Assembly: GCA_017432885.1 (NCBI GenBank)
Contig: JAFRIE010000019.1
Location: 1 to 32,007, forward strand
Direction of reading: 5' to 3'
Source of the DNA: Erysipelotrichaceae bacterium
Lineage (GTDB): Bacteria; Bacillota_I; Bacilli_A; Erysipelotrichales; Erysipelotrichaceae
Length of the DNA: 32,007 nucleotides
Every line of letters starts with the position of its first letter. Positions within the stretch are counted from its first letter, which is position 1. The position numbers were made by a program, and so were the translations under genes. Positions 14,554 to 23,509 of the stretch are shown here, piece after piece. Under the pieces are notes generated by a model, which saw only the letters and a program-made list of their open reading frames with translations, was not told where the DNA came from and ran no database searches.

Positions 14554-15505
14554 AATTTTCGGTATTCATGTTGCGGTAGGAAGCCAGGAAGATGTCAAGA
14601 TCTCCTTCGATATCGACCCATCCCATTTTATCCGGAACCAGGAAGGTATCTCCCTGACGGTTTTTTATGCCGTTGAGCGTGCCTTCTCCCTTTACACAGG
14701 TATAGAAAGCGAAGCGGTCGTGCAGGAACCTGCCTTTTTTCTTGACTCTTAGACGTATCAGCGTATACAGGCCGGGTTCATCCCAGTATCTTGTCACCTG
14801 GCAGCCCAGTTCATCCGCAGCAGGGAAATCCTGGAATTCGATCATTCTATCCGGCAGATTGACGTTGTCGTATACTTCTTCCGGATGGGTAGGACGCTGT
14901 TTACCGGTGTTCGGATCGATGCGGTCATAATCGTAGAGGCGCAGCGTCAGATCGGCGTTGCGGGAGATGTTGTAGGTGAGAACGCCTTTTCCGATTGCAT
15001 GAAGCGTTCCTGCAGGGATGTTGATGAAGGCATCTTTCCGGCACGGCAGATAGCGCAGAAGCCGGTTCCATTGTCTGCTTTCTGCAAGTTCTATGAATTC
15101 TTCCCTGTTTCTGGCGTAGTGCCCGAATTCGATCTTTCCTTCTTCAGGCGTATCGAGAATGACCCATGCTTCCGGTTTTCCTCTGCCTCCGTTATAGGAA
15201 CGGGCAAAGTCATCGTCGGGATGCAGCTGAATGGACAGATCGGCGAGTGGATCGATGATGTTGACTTTGATCGGCAGCTCTTCGCATTCGCATCTGAACC
15301 ATTCCGGATACTGAACATACAGTTCCGAGAGCGTCATGTTCATTTCGGGAACGCGGCAGTCGGCGTGTCCCGGCAAAGCTACAACGCAATACGCTTCTCC
15401 TACAGGAGAAACATCGGTCTTATAGTGGAATTCCCGGATAAGTCTTGTTCCGCCGCCCCAGACTCGGGGCTCAAAATACGCTTCGATCTTTACGATTCTT
15501 TTCAT
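14552..15505 (-). CDS. manA: mannose-6-phosphate isomerase, class I
   Basis: Interconverts mannose-6-phosphate and fructose-6-phosphate. This zinc cupin enzyme shows the metal ligands Gln93 and His95 (IQLHPDDD), Glu112 (GKPEAW) and His169 (IPAGTLHAIG), and the N-terminal RVWGGGTRL typical of the family. At 317 residues it has the size of the short Bacillus-type enzymes. GGGA lies upstream of the ATG, and a TATGAT -10 (complement of 15531-15536) lies in the region shared with the divergent MetRS gene. It stands alone. It would feed mannose or related sugar phosphate into glycolysis. Confidence 0.92.
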   Translation of the reverse strand: MKRIVKIEAYFEPRVWGGGTRLIREFHYKTDVSPVGEAYCVVALPGHADCRVPEMNMTLSELYVQYPEWFRCECEELPIKVNIIDPLADLSIQLHPDDDFARSYNGGRGKPEAWVILDTPEEGKIEFGHYARNREEFIELAESRQWNRLLRYLPCRKDAFINIPAGTLHAIGKGVLTYNISRNADLTLRLYDYDRIDPNTGKQRPTHPEEVYDNVNLPDRMIEFQDFPAADELGCQVTRYWDEPGLYTLIRLRVKKKGRFLHDRFAFYTCVKGEGTLNGIKNRQGDTFLVPDKMGWVDIEGDLDIFLASYRNMNTEN

Positions 15506-15606
15506 GATTATTTCCCTTTATTTACAGATTAATCATAGTAGATGTCCGGATAAATGACAACGGCCATACTGCGGCAAGTCGATACACATGAGGGGAATAT
15601 TTGAAT

Positions 15607-15630
15607 TATAATGGATATGTATTGCGGAGG
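15607..15630 (+). promoter_or_regulatory. -10 box and ribosome site for the MetRS-like gene
   Basis: TATAAT at 15607-15612 is followed by GCGGAGG (15624-15630) and the ATG at 15638. No T-box leader (no conserved TGGNACCGCG) or riboswitch is seen, since the expected leader is only about 20 nt. Confidence 0.5.
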
Positions 15631-15637
15631 TGACATT

Positions 15638-17611
15638 ATGACAGACAGACCTAGACCCGAATTCCCTAAAAGAGCGGTAGTTACCGGAGGCATGCCTTAC
15701 GGCAACAAGGCGCTGCATTTCGGACATATCGGAGGCATGTTTGTGCATGCGGACGTTTTTGCCAGGTTCTTAAGAGACCGCATCGGCAAGGAGAACGTCG
15801 TCTTCGTATCCGGAACGGACTGCTACGGTTCACCGATCGCGGAAGGCTACCGCAAGAAGGTCAAGACCGAAGGATATCAGGGAAGCATCGAAGACTATGT
15901 CATGGAGAATCACCTTACGCAGCTGAAAACACTGAAGGACTACGAGATCTCCCTGGATCTTTTCGGCGCATCGGGTCTTGGTGACACCAAAGAAGTTCAT
16001 CAGGAAGAGACCAACGATTTCATAACAACTCTCTATCGCAACGGTTGGCTGGAGAAGCTTGTCACCAAACAGTTCTACGATACCAAATACAAATGTTTCC
16101 TCAACGGCAGACAGGTCGTAGGCAAGTGTCCGATCGAGAACTGTCAGTCGGAGAAAGGCTATGCGGATGAATGCGATCTGGGCCATCAGTACATGCCTGA
16201 GGAGCTCATCGATCCCAAGTCGACACTATCCGGAGAGACTCCGGAAATGAGAGACGTCACCAACTGGTACTTCAAGCTGACGGAATTCAATGGTCTGCTG
16301 AAGGAATACGTGGAAGACATCAAGAAGAAGCCGAATGTCAGAAGGATCGTTGCGGAAACGATGGAAGAATCCCTGGGACAGCCGGTGATCTACATTCAGG
16401 GCAAGTTCCTGGATCAGTACAAGGCGATAGAAAACCAGCTTCCGGAACACGAGAATTCCGATCTGGAAAACATAAAGGGAAGCTTTACCGTCTATTTCGA
16501 TGAACTCACAAAAAGAGAAAAAGCCTGTCCGGTATTGACCAATGCCGGAATCCATTATCGTACCGGCAAGACTCTGGTTCCGTTAAGACTGACCGGCAAC
16601 ATCGAATGGGGCGTCAAGGCACCGAAACTGGAAGACGAAGAAGATCTGACGGTCTGGGTATGGCCGGAAAGCCTTTGGGCTCCGATCTCCTTTACCAAGG
16701 CCTATTTCAAGAGAAAAGGAATGTCTGACGAGGAATGGAAGGAATTTTGGTGCGACAAGGACGCTACGGTATTCCAGTTCATCGGACAGGACAACATCTA
16801 TTTCTATGGCGTAGCCCAGATGCCTCTGTGGATGGCACAGCAGGGCAAGGACAATCTGACGATACATTCAAAGAACGGACAGCTGCAGCTGACGACGCTG
16901 GTAGCGAATCATCACATCCTGTTCTTGGATAAGAAGGCATCCTCTTCCGGTTCCGTAAAACCGCCGATGGCTGCCGATCTTCTGAATTACTATACGGCTG
17001 AACAGCTTAGAGCCCATTTCCTTTCGCTGGCTCTGGGCAACAAGTCCGTCAGTTTCATGCCGCAGCCTCTGAATCCGGACGCCAATACGAACGAACCGGA
17101 TCCTGTCCTTGCGCAAGGCAATCTGTTTACCAATGTTCTCAACAGAATGATTAGAGGCTGTTTCTACAGTGCCCAGAAGTATTTTGACGGCTTCCTGCCG
17201 TATGGCGAAGTTACTCCTGAATACAAAGAACAGGCCAAGAGAACGATTCTCAACTACGAGAACCACATGTACCGTTTTGAACTGCATCAGATCATCAACG
17301 ATCTGGATTCCTATATCCGCAACGCATCCAAGTTCTGGTCCAAGAACATGAATGATGAGGCAAACATCAGACAGACCCTGATCGATGCTTTCTACATGAT
17401 CAGAGTGGCGAGCGTTCTGTCTCATCCGGTCGTACCTGTCGGCACGGAAAAGACCTGCGACTATCTGAATGTCGATCCGGACAGATTCTTCAGCTGGGAC
17501 AACATTTTCGATGATCTGTACGATCTGGTGGACGACAGGGAACATCACAAACTGAAATTCCTGAAGGAAAAGGAAGACTTCTATGTCAAGCATCCTAGCC
17601 AGTTTAAGTAA
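15638..17611 (+). CDS. metG: methionyl-tRNA synthetase homologue with degenerate KMSKS loop
   Basis: Class I synthetase fold with a HIGH-type motif at residues 27-30 (HFGHIGG), [15 protein letters not shown], a zinc knuckle ([17 protein letters not shown]) and [18 protein letters not shown], all typical of MetRS. The KMSKS loop is instead KASSS (433-437), losing the second lysine that stabilises adenylate formation in E. coli MetRS. The C-terminal anticodon-binding helices are present (about 475-650). I set the start at 15638 after GCGGAGG; a longer reading from 15611 lacks a ribosome site. It overlaps the mtnA homologue. It may be the organism's MetRS, or a diverged paralogue with another role; the window cannot decide. 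Confidence 0.8.
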   Translation: MTDRPRPEFPKRAVVTGGMPYGNKALHFGHIGGMFVHADVFARFLRDRIGKENVVFVSGTDCYGSPIAEGYRKKVKTEGYQGSIEDYVMENHLTQLKTLKDYEISLDLFGASGLGDTKEVHQEETNDFITTLYRNGWLEKLVTKQFYDTKYKCFLNGRQVVGKCPIENCQSEKGYADECDLGHQYMPEELIDPKSTLSGETPEMRDVTNWYFKLTEFNGLLKEYVEDIKKKPNVRRIVAETMEESLGQPVIYIQGKFLDQYKAIENQLPEHENSDLENIKGSFTVYFDELTKREKACPVLTNAGIHYRTGKTLVPLRLTGNIEWGVKAPKLEDEEDLTVWVWPESLWAPISFTKAYFKRKGMSDEEWKEFWCDKDATVFQFIGQDNIYFYGVAQMPLWMAQQGKDNLTIHSKNGQLQLTTLVANHHILFLDKKASSSGSVKPPMAADLLNYYTAEQLRAHFLSLALGNKSVSFMPQPLNPDANTNEPDPVLAQGNLFTNVLNRMIRGCFYSAQKYFDGFLPYGEVTPEYKEQAKRTILNYENHMYRFELHQIINDLDSYIRNASKFWSKNMNDEANIRQTLIDAFYMIRVASVLSHPVVPVGTEKTCDYLNVDPDRFFSWDNIFDDLYDLVDDREHHKLKFLKEKEDFYVKHPSQFK

Positions 17612-18686
17612 GACAAAAGCTGAAATGGAGAGCGTGGGGATCACCGACAACATCAGACTGTCGGATGATGAAGACAGCATCGTCATCATCGATCAGACCA
17701 GACTCCCGGGAAAACTCGAATACAAGAATATCGCCGATCTGGAATCCGCCTATCAGGCCATCAGAAAGCTGGAAGTCAGAGGCGCTCCGGCCATCGGCAT
17801 TTTCGCCGGATATGCGATGTATGTGCTGAGCAGAAAAGATGCCGGTCTGGACTTTGACACTTTCTATGGAAACTTCACCGCAAACAGGGAATACCTGAAT
17901 TCTTCCAGACCCACGGCGGTCAACCTGTCCTGGGCTTTGAAGCGGATGGATAAAGTCGTCTGCGACAACAAAGATAAACCGGTCAGGGAGATCGTGGAAC
18001 TGCTTAAGAAGGAAGCCTGCGCCATTCACAGTGAAGACATCGAGATGTGCCTGAAGATCTGCGAATACGGACTGTCTTTACTGAAAGACGGAGACGGGGT
18101 GTTGACGCACTGCAACGCCGGACCTTTGGCTACATCCTATGGAACCGCACAGGGACCTTTCCTGTTGGCGAAAGCGAGAGGAATGAATATCCGCGTCTTT
18201 GTCGACGAGACTAGACCGCTTCTGCAGGGTGCCAGACTGACGGCTTTTGAACTGCAAAGGGCGGGCGTGGATGCCACTTTGATCTGCGACAACATGGCGT
18301 CTCTGGTAATGCGTAACGGCTGGGTCAGCGCCTGTTTCGTAGGCTGCGACCGTATCGCCGCAAACGGCGATTTCGCAAACAAGATCGGCACCTCTTCTGT
18401 TGCCATACTGGCGAAACACTACGGGATCCCCGTCTATTCCCTGGGACCGACTTCCACCATCGACATGAACTGTCCGGACGGCGATCATATCAGGATAGAA
18501 CTGCGCGATCCGGATGAGATCAGAACGATGTGGTATGAAAAACCCATGGCTCCGGAAAACGTGAAGTGCTACAACCCTTCTTTCGATATAACGGATCATG
18601 AACTGCTGAGCGGTTTCGTAACGGAAAAAGGCATCGTCTATCCGCCGTTCGACGTGAATCTGAAAAAACTGTTTGATGAGAACTAG
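17583..18686 (+). CDS. mtnA: methylthioribose-1-phosphate isomerase / eIF2B-alpha family protein
   Basis: The family converts 5-methylthioribose-1-phosphate to the ribulose form in methionine salvage. Diagnostic parts are [40 protein letters not shown] with the catalytic cysteine, [18 protein letters not shown] and [16 protein letters not shown] with the catalytic aspartate. The start at 17583 overlaps the MetRS gene by 29 nt and has GGAAG upstream; an ATG at 17625 (MESVGITDN) fits homologue lengths but has no ribosome site. No other salvage gene is in the window, so the substrate could also be a related pentose phosphate. Pairing with a MetRS homologue supports a methionine link. Confidence 0.8.
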   Translation: MSSILASLSKTKAEMESVGITDNIRLSDDEDSIVIIDQTRLPGKLEYKNIADLESAYQAIRKLEVRGAPAIGIFAGYAMYVLSRKDAGLDFDTFYGNFTANREYLNSSRPTAVNLSWALKRMDKVVCDNKDKPVREIVELLKKEACAIHSEDIEMCLKICEYGLSLLKDGDGVLTHCNAGPLATSYGTAQGPFLLAKARGMNIRVFVDETRPLLQGARLTAFELQRAGVDATLICDNMASLVMRNGWVSACFVGCDRIAANGDFANKIGTSSVAILAKHYGIPVYSLGPTSTIDMNCPDGDHIRIELRDPDEIRTMWYEKPMAPENVKCYNPSFDITDHELLSGFVTEKGIVYPPFDVNLKKLFDEN

Positions 18687-19101
18687 ACTGTTTCTATATT
18701 ATTTTCTGCAGCTGACCTGGGGTATGATACAGAATATCCTGGGTTTTATTATTTGGATCTATGTGCTGCTTACCGGACCGAAAGAAAAAAGACATGTGTT
18801 TCACGGCGCCCTGGTGACCAGATGGTACCTGAAGTCTTCCATGTCGATGGGACTGTTTCTGTTTATGGGAACGGATGATCCGAGAGTCCTGGTTCATGAA
18901 TACGGACATACGATACAGTCCTGCATTCTGGGACCGCTGTATCTGCCTGTCATAGGCATCCCGTCGTTCTGCTGGGCAAATACGCCTCATTTTGAGCGGA
19001 ACAGAAGAATGGGAAGATACCGCTACAGCGATTTCTATCCGGAAAAATGGGCCAATTATCTGGGACAGAGATTTACCGGCAGAGAAGGGATCAGGCATTA
19101 A
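18676..19101 (+). CDS. small membrane protein with HEYGH motif (putative metallopeptidase-like)
   Basis: The 141-residue protein has hydrophobic segments at about 6-33 and 57-65, then [20 protein letters not shown] with HEYGH at 74-78, followed by [16 protein letters not shown]. HExGH resembles the zinc site of HExxH-type metallopeptidases, and this 'HEYGH-QS-GPLYL-GIPS' pattern is shared by a group of uncharacterised bacterial membrane proteins. Proteolytic activity is unproven. The ATG at 18676 overlaps the end of the mtnA homologue by 11 nt and has no clear ribosome site, suggesting translational coupling. Its 3' end overlaps the convergent esterase gene by 11 nt. Confidence 0.65.
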   Translation: MRTRLFLYYFLQLTWGMIQNILGFIIWIYVLLTGPKEKRHVFHGALVTRWYLKSSMSMGLFLFMGTDDPRVLVHEYGHTIQSCILGPLYLPVIGIPSFCWANTPHFERNRRMGRYRYSDFYPEKWANYLGQRFTGREGIRH

Positions 19102-19750
19102 GGACGTAGACAATGCCCTTGGCCAGTCTCAGTTCGGGATCCTGGAAGTGATTGCCCTGATTGAATTCAAAGAAAACATCTGTTCTGTCTGAAAGGATCT
19201 TCTGGATCCTTTTTGTATTGTCTTCCACCGTCTGCATGATCGGGTTTCTGGTGTTGCTTTCCTTGTCTCCCAGGGAGAGATAGACCTGTTCGACATTGCC
19301 AGACAACGGATGGCTTTCAAGGTATTCCGGAAAACCCGGATACCACAGAGATCCTGATGCGGAGACGATCTTTCTGAATTGATCGCACCTGCATGCGCCA
19401 TATAAGGCAAACAGTCCCGCAAGAGAATATCCCGCCAGAACACGGTATGAGACCGTTTTGCTGTGTTTTGTCAGTTCCGTTTCCATCTCCGGAAGCAGTT
19501 GATCGATCATCCGGGAAAGATATGCATCGGCTTTTCCTTCAAAAGGTTCTCCTCCCCTGAATACGGGATCGCAAGGCCATGGCGAAAGATCCCTGTTCCA
19601 GTGAAATCCGCTGATGGCCGCCAGGATGAATTCTCCAGAACCCATCTGTCTGCAGAGTTCATAGATCTTTGCGGCATCCTCATCGCAGTTGATCAGAACA
19701 AGCGGGAGAGAATCTTTCTCGGCTTCCAGTCCATACAGTTTCGTATTCAT
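19091..19750 (-). CDS. alpha/beta hydrolase, esterase family
   Basis: A 219-residue serine hydrolase of the putative-esterase (IroE/BesA-like) type. The nucleophile elbow is AGYSLAG with Ser109, and candidates for the acid and base are the Asp in YLSLGDKESN and the His in QGNHFQDP. There is no signal peptide. I set the start at the ATG at 19750 (MNTKLYGLEAEK), which follows the barstar stop by 13 nt; a longer reading to 19834 would run into the barstar gene. It is probably the last gene of the barnase-barstar operon, though the substrate and any link to the toxin are unknown. The convergent neighbour overlaps its 3' end and no terminator separates them. Confidence 0.75.
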   Translation of the reverse strand: MNTKLYGLEAEKDSLPLVLINCDEDAAKIYELCRQMGSGEFILAAISGFHWNRDLSPWPCDPVFRGGEPFEGKADAYLSRMIDQLLPEMETELTKHSKTVSYRVLAGYSLAGLFALYGACRCDQFRKIVSASGSLWYPGFPEYLESHPLSGNVEQVYLSLGDKESNTRNPIMQTVEDNTKRIQKILSDRTDVFFEFNQGNHFQDPELRLAKGIVYVLNA

Positions 19751-19763
19751 GACGGACTTTCTG

Positions 19764-20291
19764 TTATTCGAAATCCTCGTCCTCGTAACGCAGAACGATG
19801 TTTCCGTAATCCTCCGCGACTTCGTCAAAGACACTTAAGATATCGCAGGAGAAATCGTTGATCTCATCCATGTTGATGACGATCACTTCCGTATCGTCCA
19901 GCTCGCTCAGGCAGTCGTACAGTGCGTCCAGATTCTCCCCGTAGTATTCCGGGAATTCAAAGAGTTCCTTCAGATATTCGTGTCCTCTCTCACCCAGTTC
20001 ATAGACATCCAGAATGATCTTCTGCTTCGCTTCTTCCGGACTGTAGTCGTAGTTGAGATGAAGATGTTCAAAATCCTTGCTGGCCTGATCCAGGATCTTA
20101 AGGTAGTCCAGAGATCTTTCGGACGCGTTCTCGCAATAGTTGATCTTTACTTCCGTCTTGGGAAGACAGGAAAGATATTCATAGAAGCCATCCGGAGAAT
20201 CTGCTTCATAGGGCGGATCGGTAAAGATCCCTTTCAGATAGTCGCTGCCGAAATCGTTCAGCAGTCTGATGTCCAAATATACTGTCTTCAT
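19764..20291 (-). CDS. barstar-family RNase inhibitor with two tandem barstar domains
   Basis: The C-terminal half (about 90-170) is a clear barstar: FPEYYGENLDALYDCL at 113-128 keeps the Asp122 and Asp126 that equate to barstar Asp35 and Asp39, which plug the barnase active site, with Tyr for Trp38. The N-terminal half (about 3-82) has the same fold pattern: VYLDIRLLNDFGSDYLKGIF aligns with IILDVYELGERGHEYLKELF, and EHLHLNYDY with GNIVLRYED. It lacks the PEYYGEN loop, however. The protein is thus an internal duplication, 175 residues against about 90 for barstar. Its ATG overlaps the barnase stop (ATGA), so toxin and inhibitor are made together. It protects the producer's cytoplasm. Confidence 0.88.
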   Translation of the reverse strand: MKTVYLDIRLLNDFGSDYLKGIFTDPPYEADSPDGFYEYLSCLPKTEVKINYCENASERSLDYLKILDQASKDFEHLHLNYDYSPEEAKQKIILDVYELGERGHEYLKELFEFPEYYGENLDALYDCLSELDDTEVIVINMDEINDFSCDILSVFDEVAEDYGNIVLRYEDEDFE

Positions 20292-20764
20292 TCTTCTTCT
20301 CCATATAACAGTTCAAAGGTTCTGTAGTGGTCTTGCGTATAGTAGATCAGCCAGTCGCTGGAATAGACGATCCTTTTCTCGTTCCTTGTTCCGCCGTTGT
20401 AGTCGATGTCGCATTCGTAGTAGACGCGCCCGTCCTTTTTTGGAAGTTTTCCTTCCCGGTTTCCGAAACGGTCTCCGCCGATGCTGCAGCTGTCGCAGAC
20501 ATCCTGAAGATTGCCCTTGCTCGCAACCCATCCCATGTCCTTTGCCTTGTCCTTGGTCACGTAATTGGACGGCAGCTTGTGGTAGGTATACAGATACAGA
20601 GCGACATCTTCCTTGGAAGTGTAGATCCCGTCTTCCCTGATCACGTCTTCCTGTACAGGAGCATGCGGGTCGATTGCCGGCCGATGGTCTCTGAAAGAAA
20701 TAAACGCGAAAAGCCCTAAAGCGATCAGGGCGGTGATCAGGATGAATTTCAAGTACTTTTTCAT
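20288..20764 (-). CDS. barnase-type secreted ribonuclease
   Basis: Residues 48-154 closely match barnase: YHKLPSNYVTK, GWVASKGN, SIGGDRFGNREGKLP and YSSDWLIYYTQDHYRTF. All residues important for catalysis are present by alignment: Lys71 (barnase 27), Arg103 (59), Glu117 (73), Arg127 (83), Arg131 (87) and His146 (102). A hydrophobic N-terminal segment (about 4-23, no lipobox) is a signal peptide or membrane anchor. Cys90, Cys93 and Cys118 are additions absent from classical barnase; Cys90 and Cys93 could form a disulfide. It degrades RNA outside the cell, possibly against competitors. It is translationally coupled to the barstar gene. TATAAT lies 6 nt before the ATG and no ribosome site is present. 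Confidence 0.93.
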   Translation of the reverse strand: MKKYLKFILITALIALGLFAFISFRDHRPAIDPHAPVQEDVIREDGIYTSKEDVALYLYTYHKLPSNYVTKDKAKDMGWVASKGNLQDVCDSCSIGGDRFGNREGKLPKKDGRVYYECDIDYNGGTRNEKRIVYSSDWLIYYTQDHYRTFELLYGEEE

Positions 20765-20889
20765 ACTTTCATTATATCAGCAATATCGGCAGGAAGACCG
20801 CAGGAACAATCTGTTTTCCGAGTAAAAGAATACAAGAATCGGTATCCTCTCGGTTATAATGAAAGTGTAAGAAGGAACAGGAGAACATA
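20765..20889. promoter_or_regulatory. divergent promoters of the barnase operon and glyA
   Basis: Minus strand: extended -10 TGATATAAT (TATAAT is the complement of 20771-20776), ending 6 nt before the barnase ATG. Plus strand: TATAAT at 20855-20860, then ACAGGAG (about 20878-20883) and the glyA ATG at 20890. Both -10 boxes are followed by the same GAAAGT. No clear -35 elements and no riboswitch were recognised. Confidence 0.6.
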
Positions 20890-22101
20890 ATGAGAGACTT
20901 GGAAGTTTTTGCCTCGATTCAGAAGGAAGAACAAAGGCAGAAATACAATATCGAACTGATCGCTTCGGAGAATTTCTGCAGCGATGAAGTCAGGGAAGCG
21001 GTCGGCAGCTGTCTCACCAACAAGTATGCGGAAGGCTACCCCGGCAAACGCTACTACGGGGGATGCGAGAACGTCGAAGTGGTGGAGAATCTGGCAAGAG
21101 ACAGGGTATGCCGGCTGTTTCATGCGGAGCACGCCAATGTGCAGCCCCATTGCGGTTCCGCCGCCAACATGGCCGTCTATCGGACAGTACTGAAACCGGG
21201 CGATCGGATCCTGGGCATGTCCCTGGATGCCGGGGGACATCTCACGCACGGCTATAAGCTGAGCTTTTCCGGAAGCGATTATGAATCTTTTACTTATGGC
21301 GTGAATAAAGAAACGGAAATGATCGACTATGGCGAAGTGGAAAGACTGGCACTGGAGATCAGACCGAAGATCATCGTAGCCGGAGCGTCGGCTTACGCCC
21401 GTTTCATCGATTATAAAAGATTCAGGGAGATCGCGGATAAGGTAGATGCAATCCTGATGGTAGACATGGCTCATGTGGCCGGACTGATCGCCGCAGGTCT
21501 GCATCCCGATCCGGTAGAATATGCCGACTTCGTGACCAGCACGACGCACAAGACGCTGAGAGGTCCAAGGGGCGGACTGGTTCTGTGCAAGGAAAAGTAC
21601 GCAAAGGATCTCGACAGAAACGTTTTCCCGGGCATGCAGGGAGGACCGCTGTGTCATGTGATCGCCGGAAAGGCCGTCTGTTTCTATGAGGCTCTGCAGC
21701 CGGAATTCATCGAATATCAGAAACAGGTCGTAAACAACGCCAGGGTTCTTGCTGAGGCGCTGAAAGAAGAAGGCTTCCGAATCGTATCAGGAGGAACGGA
21801 CAATCATATGGTCCTGGTGGATGTGAAACACAGTTTCGGGATCACCGGCAAGCAGCTGGAATCCGCACTGGATGAAGTCAATATTACAGTTAACAAGAAT
21901 TCCATCCCGTTCGACGAAGAAAAGCCGGCCTATACCAGCGGCATCAGAGTGGGAACACCGGCCATGACTACCAGAGGTTTCAGGGAGGATGAATTCCGTA
22001 AAGTCGCGCACTGGATCGCGCAGGCAGCCGGAAATATCGAAAACGATGCGATTAAAGACCGGATCAGGAAAGAAGTCAGAGAACTGATGGAGAAATACTA
22101 G
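20890..22101 (+). CDS. glyA: serine hydroxymethyltransferase
   Basis: PLP enzyme that interconverts serine and glycine while charging tetrahydrofolate with a one-carbon unit. The N-terminal [11 protein letters not shown] and [18 protein letters not shown], the PLP region [13 protein letters not shown] and the Schiff-base lysine Lys221 in [14 protein letters not shown] are all as expected; length 403 is slightly below the usual 410-420. AGGAG precedes the ATG. It heads a plus-strand operon of about 4.6 kb that runs through two nitroreductases and ends at the terminator at 25552. Confidence 0.97.
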   Translation: MRDLEVFASIQKEEQRQKYNIELIASENFCSDEVREAVGSCLTNKYAEGYPGKRYYGGCENVEVVENLARDRVCRLFHAEHANVQPHCGSAANMAVYRTVLKPGDRILGMSLDAGGHLTHGYKLSFSGSDYESFTYGVNKETEMIDYGEVERLALEIRPKIIVAGASAYARFIDYKRFREIADKVDAILMVDMAHVAGLIAAGLHPDPVEYADFVTSTTHKTLRGPRGGLVLCKEKYAKDLDRNVFPGMQGGPLCHVIAGKAVCFYEALQPEFIEYQKQVVNNARVLAEALKEEGFRIVSGGTDNHMVLVDVKHSFGITGKQLESALDEVNITVNKNSIPFDEEKPAYTSGIRVGTPAMTTRGFREDEFRKVAHWIAQAAGNIENDAIKDRIRKEVRELMEKY

Positions 22102-22112
22102 GAGGAAGCATT

Positions 22113-22640
22113 ATGAATGCAGTCATGGAATGTATCCTGAAAAGAAGGAGCATCCGGAACTTCAAGGCACAGATGCCGAAAAAGGAAGACATCGATCAGA
22201 TCATCGAGGCAGGGCTCTATGCTCCAAGCGGACATGGCGCGCAGTCGACCATCATCCTTGCCGTCACAAACAAGGAACTAAGAGACAGGATCTCAAAAGA
22301 CAACTACAGAGTCGTAGGAAGAGAAGTGAATACGGATCCTTTCTATGGTGCTCCGGTCATTCTGATCGTCCTGGCCGACAGATCATCTTCCAACAGAGCC
22401 TATGACGGTTCTGTCGTGATGGAAAACATGATGCTGGCGGCGACTTCTCTTGGACTTGGAAGCATCTGGATCAACAGGGCGAGAGAAGAGTTCGAAACGG
22501 AAGAATACAGACAGCTTTTGAAAGACCTGGGAATCGAAGGGGAATGGGAAGGCGTCGGTCATTGTGCGGTTGGTTACATTGAGGGTGAAGTTCCGCAAGC
22601 GGCACCGAGAAAACCGGGCAGAGTCTACTACGTGGAATAG
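22113..22640 (+). CDS. nitroreductase family protein
   Basis: A 175-residue FMN-dependent oxidoreductase of the nitroreductase fold. The FMN-contacting start RRSIRNFKAQMPKKEDIDQI, the AGLYAPSGHGAQ loop and ENMMLAATSLGLGSIWIN are typical. The physiological substrate is unknown; family members reduce quinones, flavins or nitro compounds with NAD(P)H. The ribosome site GGAGG follows the glyA stop directly. It shares the operon with a second, diverged nitroreductase. Confidence 0.9.
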   Translation: MNAVMECILKRRSIRNFKAQMPKKEDIDQIIEAGLYAPSGHGAQSTIILAVTNKELRDRISKDNYRVVGREVNTDPFYGAPVILIVLADRSSSNRAYDGSVVMENMMLAATSLGLGSIWINRAREEFETEEYRQLLKDLGIEGEWEGVGHCAVGYIEGEVPQAAPRKPGRVYYVE

Positions 22641-22649
22641 GATCGAATC

Positions 22650-22952
22650 ATGAAGAGAATAACACTGTCTTTGATCATCTCGCTGGGAATCAATCTGCTT
22701 GGAGCACTGGCCAACTATATCTATTACCGTCTTAACAGACACATGCTGCTGTGCATCAGACATTTCGGAGGCGAGATCACGATAGAATCCGCTTTCGGTC
22801 TGATATTCAGACACATCTATGCAATGAGACCGGAAGACCGGGATTCCCTGTCGATCCGTTTTGAACCTATCCTGTTTGTCATCTGGTTTCTGGCCATTGC
22901 CGTTTTTGTATATCTGATCCTGTTTGTAGTCGGAAAGATCAGAAAGAAATGA
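22650..22952 (+). CDS. small two-helix membrane protein of unknown function
   Basis: I do not recognise the family. The 100-residue protein has hydrophobic segments at about 5-24 (TLSLIISLGINLLGALANYI) and about 73-95 (FVIWFLAIAVFVYLILFVVG), with a charged middle (MRPEDRDSLSIRFEP) and a basic tail (KIRKK). It sits between two nitroreductase genes. A TAGGA precedes the ATG, and the stop is at the next gene's earliest possible start. It could be a histidine-kinase-like sensor remnant or a simple accessory membrane protein; nothing visible decides. Confidence 0.7.
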   Translation: MKRITLSLIISLGINLLGALANYIYYRLNRHMLLCIRHFGGEITIESAFGLIFRHIYAMRPEDRDSLSIRFEPILFVIWFLAIAVFVYLILFVVGKIRKK

Positions 22953-22960
22953 GGAAGCGC

Positions 22961-23479
22961 ATGGATAGCTTAGAAAACATTCTCAACCGGACAAGTATCC
23001 GCAAGTATACTGACAGGCAGATCGCCGATGAAGATCTGCACCGGATCCTGGAAGCGGGCATGGCCGGACCGAGCTGCGTCAATTCCCGGGACTGGTCTTT
23101 TCTTGTCGTAAGGGACAGAGAGACACTGAATAAGATGGCGGAAGCCAACGGCAGACCTGCGCAACCTCTGAAAAGTGCGGCAACAGGTATTCTGGTATGC
23201 GGCGATCTGAACAGAAGCTTTCAGGGCGCTCCGGATTACTGGATCATCGACTGTTCCATCGCCGTCCAGAACATGATCCTGGCGGCGCACGCTCTGGGGA
23301 TCGGATCGGTATGGCTGGGAACCTGGCCGCAGATGGACCGGGTAAAGAAACAGCGGGAACTTTTCGGCCTGCCGGAGCAGATCGTTCCCCATTCCGTCAT
23401 TGCCTTCGGCTATCCGGCTGAAGAGAAAGAAAGAAAAGGCTTTTACGAAGAAGACAGGGTTCACTATGAGAAATGGTAG
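22961..23479 (+). CDS. nitroreductase family protein (second copy)
   Basis: A 172-residue flavin oxidoreductase: NRTSIRKYTDRQIADEDLHR, AGMAGPSCVNSRDWSFLVV and the CSIAVQNMILAAHALGIGSV helix define the family. It is clearly diverged from the copy at 22113. The ATG at 22961 has GAGGAAG just upstream and is preferred; an ATG at 22949 overlapping the preceding stop is the alternative and adds four residues. The substrate is unknown. The duplication within one operon suggests two subunits or two substrate specificities. Confidence 0.88.
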   Translation: MDSLENILNRTSIRKYTDRQIADEDLHRILEAGMAGPSCVNSRDWSFLVVRDRETLNKMAEANGRPAQPLKSAATGILVCGDLNRSFQGAPDYWIIDCSIAVQNMILAAHALGIGSVWLGTWPQMDRVKKQRELFGLPEQIVPHSVIAFGYPAEEKERKGFYEEDRVHYEKW

Positions 23480-23509
23480 AGAACTCTAGACAACAAGAGA
23501 GGATGAATC

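Noticed and set aside
15506..15637. T-box or riboswitch leader for the MetRS-like gene
   Set aside because: The leader predicted from the TATAAT at 15607 is only about 20 nt, and no T-box consensus or riboswitch core was found.
16868..17689. Minus-strand open frame of 273 codons opposite the MetRS-like gene
   Set aside because: Antisense shadow; the low-complexity hydrophobic translation matches nothing and spans a gene boundary on the other strand.
19091..19117. Terminator between the converging HEYGH and esterase genes
   Set aside because: GGCATT and AATGCC can pair across a 12-nt loop, but no T-run follows on either strand and the hairpin lies within coding sequence.
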